A DNA stretch of 7,532 nt from positions 1 to 7,532 of the forward strand of contig JAGDBR010000318.1 of the NCBI GenBank assembly GCA_017958935.1. Direction: 5' to 3'. Made by a program: the position numbers and the translations under genes. This DNA is from Lachnospiraceae bacterium. GTDB taxonomy: Bacteria; Bacillota_A; Clostridia; Lachnospirales; Lachnospiraceae. Shown here piece by piece: positions 1-5,094 of this stretch. Each line of letters starts with the position of its first letter. Within the stretch, counting starts at the first letter, position 1. Below the pieces are notes generated by a model. That model saw only the letters and a list, made by a program, of their open reading frames with translations. It had not been told where the DNA came from and ran no database searches.

Positions 1-522
1 CAGCAGGAACTCCGGCGACAGGTAGAACGTGTCCTGCATGTCGCGCGCCGGATGGTCCGCCGGCGTGTTCAGCGCTGTGTAATTGTAATAATCGTTCTCG
101 ATCTCGGTGCCTTCGTAGACCGAGAAGCCCATGCCCGTGAAGATGTCGATCAGCTCGTTCGTGACCTGCGTGATCGGATGCAGGTTGCCCGCCGTGCGCT
201 TCTTCGCCGGCTCCGTCACGTCGATCTGCTCGGAAGCGTACTTCGCCTCGAGCTCCGCTGCCTTCAGGCGCGCGTCGAGCTCGTTGAAGCGGTCGGTGAC
301 CCAGTTCTTGAGGTCGTTGACCTGTTTTCCGTACTCTGCCCGGTTCTCGGCCGGGATCTTGCCCATTTCGCGCATCAGGGACCCGACGAGGCCCGTCTTC
401 CCGTCCATGACGCCTTTTCTGTATTCGTAAACGCCCTTGGAGTCGCGGACCGAAGCCAGCCCCTCCAGGATCTGCCGGCGGATGCCCGAAAGCTTCTCCG
501 CCAATTCAGTGAAATCAGCCAT
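1..522 (-). CDS. pheS: Phenylalanine--tRNA ligase alpha subunit, N-terminal part (cut by window edge)
   Basis: This is the alpha subunit of the cytoplasmic alpha2-beta2 enzyme that charges tRNA-Phe with phenylalanine. Only the first 174 codons are in the window; the family is usually about 340 residues, so the second half of the catalytic domain lies beyond position 1. Residues 1 to about 90 are charged and helical, as expected for the N-terminal coiled-coil tRNA-binding arm. The catalytic domain then opens with GNLHPIT (112-118), followed by an acidic stretch with DYYNYTALN and the hallmark DHPARDMQDTFYL (156-168), which is highly characteristic of PheS. The ATG at 522-520 is preceded by GGGAGG (527-532), four bases upstream. 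The start codon overlaps the end of the GH31 gene by 8 nt, so the ribosome binding site lies inside that gene and the two are probably translationally coupled. In Bacillota pheS is usually followed by pheT, which would be to the left of this window. Identification is firm. Confidence 0.97.
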   Translation of the reverse strand, partial: MADFTELAEKLSGIRRQILEGLASVRDSKGVYEYRKGVMDGKTGLVGSLMREMGKIPAENRAEYGKQVNDLKNWVTDRFNELDARLKAAELEAKYASEQIDVTEPAKKRTAGNLHPITQVTNELIDIFTGMGFSVYEGTEIENDYYNYTALNTPADHPARDMQDTFYLSPEFLL

Positions 523-2542
523 GTTTCCTCCCATCCATCTGGAACATCAGCGTCGTGACGTGCCCTTCAAGCCCTTCGGCAGGCGACGTCCCGTCGTCAT
601 CGTAATAGTCATATGCCACGTTCACGCCGTACGCGACGGCCCCGAGCCCTTCGGGCGGGACGTCCGTCACATACGGCTTCGTAAAGCCTGAACGCGCATA
701 CACGACCGCATGTCCTTTCCGGACGAAGAATACGGTCTCGTCAAGCGCGGCGCGCACATACCGGTCGCCGGCGGGGACTTCCTCCGTTTCGAAGTCCTCG
801 GGGCTCCTCATCCGCACCAGCAGCATGTCTTCCGGCAGGTAAACGTACCGTCCCCCGGCATTCTGCACGTAAACGGGGGCAGCCATCAGGGACTCGCCGA
901 TCATGATCTGGTCCTCGATCTCCCGGCAGCGTTCGTCCTCCTCCCAGACGAAGGACAGCGGCTTCGCGTACATGCCGTCCGTCAGCGCCGCCTTCATGAA
1001 CTCGCTGTAGATGTACGGGAGCAGCATGTAGCGCAGGCGCAGGATGTTCGCGTACGCTTTCCTGAAGCGCTCTCCGAACAGGTAAAGGTCGTGGTTCCGG
1101 GCGTGCATCGACACGTGGTTCCTGAAGAGCGGCGAGAAAATGCCGAACTCCAGCCAGCGCAGCATCAGGTCTTCCGTCGTGTCGCTCCCGAAGCCGCCGA
1201 TGTCGGCGCCCGAATACAGGAAGCCGCACATGTTCGCGTTCGCCATGGACTTCAGATGCTGCAGCAGGTGGCTCCACCACGCGCAGTTGTCGCCGTACCA
1301 GATGCCCGCATAGCGGTGCATGCCGATGTAGGACGAGCGCGAGAACAGCAGCATCCGCTTGTCCGGCGCGAAACGCTTCATGCCTTCCGCGGCGCTTTTC
1401 GTCATATAGAATCCGTACAGGTTGTGGACGCGCGCGTTCTCGACCGTCTGTCCGCGGAACCTGTGCGTGAAAGTCTCGAAATCCTCGCGCCGGCAGGCAA
1501 TGCCGAGCACGTCCCGCTTCAGGTCGTTGTAGCTCCGGATGTCGAGGTTCATGTCCCGGTAGGCGGGCAGTTTTTCGAGCACCTCGTTCAGATGATCCTC
1601 CGCATAGAACAGCGCCGGCTCGTTCATGTCGTTCCAGATGCCGTCGATGCCCTGCGAGAACAGTTTTTCATACGCGTCGCCGAACCATTGCGAGGCTTCC
1701 TCGTTGAGGAAATCCGGCAAAAGCGACCGGCCGGGCCATACGCCGCAGACGAACGGCGAGCCGTCCTTCTTCCGGCAGTAATACCCGCCCTTCATCATCT
1801 CGTCGTAGGCGAAATATCCCTCGTCGGCCTTCACGGCCGCGTCGATGATCGGCACGAGATGCACGTGCTGCTCACGCATTTCCCGCACGAACGCCGGGAA
1901 GTCGGGGAAAGTGTCCTCCCGCACCGTGAAATCCCGGAAGCCGTCCATGTAGTCGATGTCCATGTAGACCGCGTCGACCGGGATCCCGGCGTTGCGGTAT
2001 TCGGAAACGACCTTGCGGATGTCGTCTTCGGACCGGTAGCCCCAGCGGCTCTGGCCGAAGCCGAACGCCCACTTCGGCGGAACGTAGCTTCTGCCGGTCA
2101 GGCGCCGGAGTTCCTTCGCGATCCCCGGAAGCGTCTCCGCTTCGAAGATGTAGAGCGTGTAATGCGGGTCCGCGAACGTGATATGCAGTTGGTCGTGTTC
2201 GGTATAGCCGATGTCCCAGGTCACGTAGGAAGGCGCGTCCAGGAACAGGCCGAAACGCACGCTCCCGTCGATGATCAGGAAGTTGTGCGACGCGTAGAGC
2301 GAACGCCTGTCCTCGGTGTGCCGCGTCTCGTCCGTGTTCCGGCTCTCATAGATCCAGCCGCGCTTGTTGATGCCGCGGATCTGCTCTCCCAGGCCGTAGA
2401 CGACGTCGCTGTCGGCCATCCGGTAGCTTAAGCTGCCGTCCGGGGCCGTCAGAAGATACCGCGGGGGGCCGTCCGTTTCCGGGACGTCCAGGACCGCGGC
2501 GCCTGTGTCAAAAGGCTGTCCGAAAGTGTATCTGTAGATCAT
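515..2542 (-). CDS. Glycoside hydrolase family 31 alpha-glucosidase
   Basis: This is a retaining exo-alpha-glucosidase of family GH31, expected to remove terminal glucose from short alpha-glucosides. There is no signal peptide, so it should act in the cytoplasm on imported oligosaccharides. With the ATG at 2542 it has 675 residues. An N-terminal beta-sandwich covers about 1-145, the catalytic (beta/alpha)8 barrel about 155-515, and C-terminal beta domains the rest. Seen directly: FGQSRWGY with Trp167, YMDIDYM with Asp195 and Asp197, the nucleophile motif WNDMNEP with Asp305, FSRSSYIGMHRY with Arg402, the predicted acid/base Asp418 in WYGDN, GADIGGF with Asp447, and His476 in FRNH. As I recall it, the Blautia obeum (formerly Ruminococcus obeum) enzyme Ro-alphaG1 has the same motifs at nearly the same positions. 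It prefers alpha-1,6 linkages and depends on the equivalent Trp, so isomaltose activity is a fair inference. A longer reading from a TTG at 2584 would overlap the upstream gene by 35 nt. The ATG is 7 nt after that gene's stop and gives the more typical N-terminus MIYRYTFG. It has no clear Shine-Dalgarno, which fits translational coupling. Confidence 0.95.
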   Translation of the reverse strand: MIYRYTFGQPFDTGAAVLDVPETDGPPRYLLTAPDGSLSYRMADSDVVYGLGEQIRGINKRGWIYESRNTDETRHTEDRRSLYASHNFLIIDGSVRFGLFLDAPSYVTWDIGYTEHDQLHITFADPHYTLYIFEAETLPGIAKELRRLTGRSYVPPKWAFGFGQSRWGYRSEDDIRKVVSEYRNAGIPVDAVYMDIDYMDGFRDFTVREDTFPDFPAFVREMREQHVHLVPIIDAAVKADEGYFAYDEMMKGGYYCRKKDGSPFVCGVWPGRSLLPDFLNEEASQWFGDAYEKLFSQGIDGIWNDMNEPALFYAEDHLNEVLEKLPAYRDMNLDIRSYNDLKRDVLGIACRREDFETFTHRFRGQTVENARVHNLYGFYMTKSAAEGMKRFAPDKRMLLFSRSSYIGMHRYAGIWYGDNCAWWSHLLQHLKSMANANMCGFLYSGADIGGFGSDTTEDLMLRWLEFGIFSPLFRNHVSMHARNHDLYLFGERFRKAYANILRLRYMLLPYIYSEFMKAALTDGMYAKPLSFVWEEDERCREIEDQIMIGESLMAAPVYVQNAGGRYVYLPEDMLLVRMRSPEDFETEEVPAGDRYVRAALDETVFFVRKGHAVVYARSGFTKPYVTDVPPEGLGAVAYGVNVAYDYYDDDGTSPAEGLEGHVTTLMFQMDGRKHG
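527..532 (-). promoter_or_regulatory. Ribosome binding site of pheS, inside the GH31 coding sequence
   Basis: On the minus strand GGGAGG sits four bases before the pheS ATG. It is embedded in the last codons of the glucosidase gene, whose stop codon lies just after the pheS start. This supports the chosen pheS start and suggests that ribosomes finishing the upstream gene help initiate pheS. Confidence 0.8.
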
Positions 2543-2549
2543 ATCCGTA

Positions 2550-3437
2550 TCAGATCTCGATCTGCATGCCGTCGTAAGCGACAATGAAGCCTTCTTCGGC
2601 CATCATCGGCGCGTAGACGTCGTAAGGCGGCGTCCAGTGCGGGCAGAGGTGCGTCAGGTAGAACGGGGTGTCCTGCGTGATGCAGCCCGCTTCAATCAGG
2701 TGCTGTCTGAACGCGCGGTTCTTGTAGATCGTCTGGTGTCCTTTGTAATCGGTCTTCCGGAGGCCGAACGTGCCCTCCATGACGACCGCGTCGTATTGAT
2801 AAGAATCGATGACGGCCTGCCATTCCGGCTCATAGCCGCCCGTATCGAGCGCGTACAGGAGGCGCTTGCCGTCCCGTTCGATGATGTAGCTGTACGCGAA
2901 GCCGTCGACCGGCCCGTGGATCGCCTTCACCGGGAAGAAACGCAGGTTCTCCGCCTCGTACCAGCGGCCGCATTCGATGACCTCGAACCGCAGCTGATAG
3001 TTGTGCTCCCCGTCCCACCAGGCCGGGTTCTCCGGGATCAGCTTGTCATGCACGAGCTGATTGCCGTAGACCGTCATCAGCGGGAGTCTGATCTGCGCCG
3101 GGCCGCCGATGCCGCGCTCGATCTTCTCCTCCACCGTCAGGCCTTCGCCCTCCGGCACGAGGCCGCGCCGCCATTCATAGGGCTCGCGCGTCATGTGATC
3201 GCCGTGCGGGTGCGTCGCGAGCACCGTCTTCACGTGCGCCAGGCTGATGCCGAGCCGCGCCGCGACGGTATAGCCGACGTTGTTCAGATCCAGCAGGACG
3301 TCGTCGTCGATCATCGAGCCGGTATTCACGCGCAGGTTCCTGCCGCCGTGCGTCCGGGCATAGGTGCAGTTCGGGCATTCGCAGAAGATCGCGGGATAGC
3401 TTTCGCCCGCGGACGTTCCGAGAAAAGTGAATCTCAT
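2550..3437 (-). CDS. PhnP-like metallo-beta-lactamase-fold hydrolase
   Basis: This 295-residue soluble metal-dependent hydrolase has a metallo-beta-lactamase fold and no signal peptide or membrane segment. The metal site is visible as THPHGDH (His76, His78, Asp80, His81), His174 in KAIHGP, Asp198 in YALDTGG and His263 in LTHLCPH. FCECPNC near the N-terminus (Cys19, Cys21, Cys24) matches the structural zinc site of PhnP, the phosphoribosyl cyclic phosphodiesterase of phosphonate breakdown. The C-terminal AYDGMQIEI also resembles the PhnP end. These features place it in the PhnP-like phosphodiesterase branch, but no phosphonate (phn) genes are in view, so the substrate is unknown and I assign no symbol. 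It is the first gene of the operon with the GH31 glucosidase and pheS; its stop is 7 nt before the glucosidase start. The ATG start is supported by AAGGAG six bases upstream. A phosphodiester or cyclic-phosphate substrate is plausible; the link to sugar metabolism is inferred from position only. Confidence 0.9.
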   Translation of the reverse strand: MRFTFLGTSAGESYPAIFCECPNCTYARTHGGRNLRVNTGSMIDDDVLLDLNNVGYTVAARLGISLAHVKTVLATHPHGDHMTREPYEWRRGLVPEGEGLTVEEKIERGIGGPAQIRLPLMTVYGNQLVHDKLIPENPAWWDGEHNYQLRFEVIECGRWYEAENLRFFPVKAIHGPVDGFAYSYIIERDGKRLLYALDTGGYEPEWQAVIDSYQYDAVVMEGTFGLRKTDYKGHQTIYKNRAFRQHLIEAGCITQDTPFYLTHLCPHWTPPYDVYAPMMAEEGFIVAYDGMQIEI

Positions 3438-3443
3438 CGCGCA

Positions 3444-3449
3444 CTCCTT
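3444..3449 (-). promoter_or_regulatory. Ribosome binding site of the PhnP-like hydrolase gene
   Basis: AAGGAG on the minus strand lies six bases before the ATG at 3437-3435. It fixes the start of the first gene in the operon. Confidence 0.85.
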
Positions 3450-3483
3450 CGTCTAAAGGGCATATGAACCCATAATCAGAGTT

Positions 3484-3512
3484 ATTTTACACTCTTCTTC
3501 CCGAAAAGTAAA
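3484..3512 (-). promoter_or_regulatory. Predicted sigma-A-type promoter of the hydrolase-glucosidase-pheS operon
   Basis: On the minus strand TTTACT (3512-3507, a 4 of 6 match to the -35 consensus) and TAAAAT (3489-3484, 5 of 6 for the -10) are separated by 17 bp. Transcription would begin near 3477, giving a leader of about 40 nt. That is too short for a T-box or a typical riboswitch. The -35 box lies in the T-rich tail of the aspartate kinase terminator. It is the best promoter I see before the operon, but no start-site data exist here. Confidence 0.55.
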
Positions 3513-3551
3513 CAGAAACACGGCGCCCCGCCCGAACTGGGCGGGACGCCG
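3504..3551 (-). terminator. Intrinsic terminator of the aspartate kinase gene
   Basis: Beginning 36 nt after the kinase stop codon on the minus strand, a 13-bp GC-rich stem (3551-3539 pairing with 3533-3521, one T-G wobble) closes a 5-nt loop, AGTTC. It is followed by a T-rich tail, TGTTTCTGTTTACTTTT (3520-3504). The stem is strong and the tail lies on the minus-strand side only, so it acts in the leftward direction. It separates the aspartate kinase transcript from the operon that follows. Confidence 0.85.
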
Positions 3552-3587
3552 CAGGATGCCGCGCAGATGCGCCGGGAAGACGCGCCG

Positions 3588-4895
3588 TCAGGAGATCACT
3601 TCGTAGATCGTCCGCACGGCGTTTTCGTAATCCCGGGCGGCGACGCCGATGATCAGGTTCAGATCGCCCGCGCCCTGGTTGATCGTATTGATGACGATGC
3701 CGGCCTCCTCGACCGCGTTCAGGATGCGCGTCGTGATTCCGTGCGCGTCGTGCGTGCCTTCGCCGACGACGGCGATCATCGAGAGGTCCTCGAGCACGTC
3801 CACCTTGTCGGGGGACAGGATCGCGCGGATGTCGTTCAGGATCGCTTCCCGCGCCGGCAGCAGCACGTCGCTGCGGATCACGACCGAAACGGTGTCGATG
3901 CCGGTCAGGCACTGCTCGAACGGGATGCGGTGGGTCCGGAAGACGTCCAGCAGGATCGCCGTGAAGCCCGCGCCGTCCGAGACCATGGCCTTCTCGACCT
4001 GGATGACCGACAGGCCCTTCCGCCCGGCGACGCCGGTGACGGCATGGCTGCGGACGTCCGCGTCCGGCACGATCATCGTGCCCGCGTCCTTCATGCGGTT
4101 CGTGTTCCGGATGTTGATCGGGATCCCGGCCCTGCGGACCGGCAGCACCGCGTCGGTATGCAGGACGGAGGCGCCCATGTAGGACAGGATGCGCAGCTCC
4201 CGGTAAGAGATCACGTCGATGACGCGCGGGTCCCGCACGATCCGCGGGTCCGCCGCGAGCATGCCGGACACGTCGGTCCAGTTCTCGTAAAGGTCCGCCT
4301 TCACGGCCGCGGCGATGACCGCGCCCGTCACGTCGGAGCCGCCGCGCGAGAACGTCTGCACCGCGCCGTCCGGCCGAGCGCCGTAAAAGCCCGCGACGAC
4401 CGCGTTCGGCAGGTCCGAAAGCGCCTTCCGGAGGCTTTCGTCCGTGCCCGCTTCGTCGAACCGCCCGTCCTCCGTGAACCGCACGCAGCCGGCCGGGTCC
4501 ACGAACGTGAAGTCCAGATACTTCGCGAGGATCTTCGCCATCAGGTATTCGCCGCGGCTCGCCGCGTAGTCGCGCTGCGGCGCCGCCGTCATAACGCTCG
4601 CGATCAGCTCGGTCTCTTCTTTTAACGCGAACTCGACGCCGAGGTCCTGGAGGATGCTGTCGAAGCGCTCTTCGACTTCGTTCAGGACGGGCCGGAAGTT
4701 CTTCCCGGCCGCGGCAAGCTCGTAGCATTTATACAGCATGTCCGTGATCTTCACGTCCACGGGATAGCGTTTCCCGGGCGCCGAAGCCACGACGTAGCGT
4801 CTTTCGGGGTCGGCGTGGATGATGTCCGCGGCCTTCATGATCTGCGAAGCGTCCGCGAGCGAGCTCCCGCCGAATTTACATACGATCGTACCCAT
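3588..4895 (-). CDS. Aspartate kinase (monofunctional)
   Basis: This enzyme phosphorylates L-aspartate with ATP to beta-aspartyl phosphate, the first step toward lysine, methionine, threonine and diaminopimelate. The 435 residues contain the amino-acid-kinase domain: KFGGSS (7-12), SAPGKR (38-43), SRGEYLMAK (113-121), the GGSDVTGA segment (185-192), TDVSGMLAADPR (207-218) and GASVLH (241-246). Two C-terminal ACT regulatory modules follow, at about 286-350 and 373-435, the second holding NTINQGAGDLNLIIGV. No homoserine dehydrogenase domain is fused. The length and the SAPGKR segment recall a class common in Clostridia. The ACT pair predicts feedback inhibition by an end-product amino acid, but which one cannot be read from the sequence; for the same reason I leave out an isozyme symbol (lysC, dapG and thrA-type names would all be guesses). 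The ATG at 4895 has CGGAG (4905-4901) five bases upstream. The gene appears to be a single transcription unit between its own promoter and terminator, divergent from the phosphohexomutase gene. Confidence 0.96.
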   Translation of the reverse strand: MGTIVCKFGGSSLADASQIMKAADIIHADPERRYVVASAPGKRYPVDVKITDMLYKCYELAAAGKNFRPVLNEVEERFDSILQDLGVEFALKEETELIASVMTAAPQRDYAASRGEYLMAKILAKYLDFTFVDPAGCVRFTEDGRFDEAGTDESLRKALSDLPNAVVAGFYGARPDGAVQTFSRGGSDVTGAVIAAAVKADLYENWTDVSGMLAADPRIVRDPRVIDVISYRELRILSYMGASVLHTDAVLPVRRAGIPINIRNTNRMKDAGTMIVPDADVRSHAVTGVAGRKGLSVIQVEKAMVSDGAGFTAILLDVFRTHRIPFEQCLTGIDTVSVVIRSDVLLPAREAILNDIRAILSPDKVDVLEDLSMIAVVGEGTHDAHGITTRILNAVEEAGIVINTINQGAGDLNLIIGVAARDYENAVRTIYEVIS

Positions 4896-4910
4896 TTTTT
4901 CTCCGTTTTC

Positions 4911-4932
4911 CGCGGCTTTTTCCCTTGCCGCG
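4911..4932 (-). other. Possible small hairpin in the aspartate kinase leader
   Basis: In the predicted leader of about 73 nt, CGCGGC (4932-4927) can pair with GCCGCG (4916-4911) around a 10-nt loop, AAGGGAAAAA. The hairpin ends six bases before the CGGAG ribosome binding site. There is no U-tract after it, so it is not a terminator, and the leader is far too short for the lysine riboswitch (about 170 nt). It may be chance pairing in GC-rich DNA. Confidence 0.3.
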
Positions 4933-4975
4933 CACTGATGTCCTGTTGCTGTTCTCCAAAGGCGTATACACAGTT

Positions 4976-5005
4976 ATCATAGCATCGGCGCGAAGCCCGT
5001 GTCAA
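4976..5005 (-). promoter_or_regulatory. Strong predicted promoter of the aspartate kinase gene
   Basis: On the minus strand a perfect TTGACA (5005-5000) and TATGAT (4981-4976, 5 of 6) are separated by 18 bp, with TGC directly before the -10 (an extended -10 element). Transcription should start near 4969, giving a leader of about 73 nt. It is the closest match to the sigma-A consensus that I see in the window. Confidence 0.75.
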
Positions 5006-5029
5006 TATGCCGCGTTGTGCAGTTTATCC

Positions 5030-5058
5030 TTGCCAATCCGCCCGGATACGGTTAAAAT
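5030..5058 (+). promoter_or_regulatory. Predicted promoter of the phosphohexomutase gene
   Basis: TTGCCA (5030-5035, 5 of 6) and TAAAAT (5053-5058, 5 of 6) are separated by 17 bp, with a start expected near 5065 and a leader of about 30 nt. It is arranged back to back with the aspartate kinase promoter; the two -35 boxes are 24 bp apart, so two polymerases could compete or a single regulator could affect both. Confidence 0.65.
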
Positions 5059-5080
5059 GAAAGCAGAAAACAAACCCGCA

Positions 5081-5088
5081 AAAGGAGG
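5081..5088 (+). promoter_or_regulatory. Ribosome binding site of the phosphohexomutase gene
   Basis: AAAGGAGG is a near-perfect Shine-Dalgarno sequence six bases before the ATG at 5095. It fixes the start and predicts efficient translation. Confidence 0.9.
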
Positions 5089-5094
5089 CTGGAT

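Noticed and set aside
710..2431. A 573-codon open frame on the plus strand, antisense to the GH31 gene
   Set aside because: It is the mirror frame of a GC-rich coding gene. Its translation is rich in Arg, Val, Ala and His with no recognisable motif, and it has no ribosome binding site, while the opposite strand carries an intact GH31 enzyme.
2543..2584. Extended GH31 start at the TTG codon at 2584
   Set aside because: It adds 14 residues unlike GH31 N-termini, overlaps the upstream gene by 35 nt and lacks a convincing ribosome binding site. The ATG at 2542 fits the family better.
3487..4728. Long Arg- and Gly-rich frames overlapping the aspartate kinase gene on both strands (3487-4728 minus, 3567-4625 plus)
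   Set aside because: Composition is typical of out-of-frame GC-rich DNA, and the true frame shows every aspartate kinase motif.
4896..4969. Lysine riboswitch before the aspartate kinase gene
   Set aside because: The predicted leader is about 73 nt, less than half the size of that riboswitch, and has only one short hairpin.
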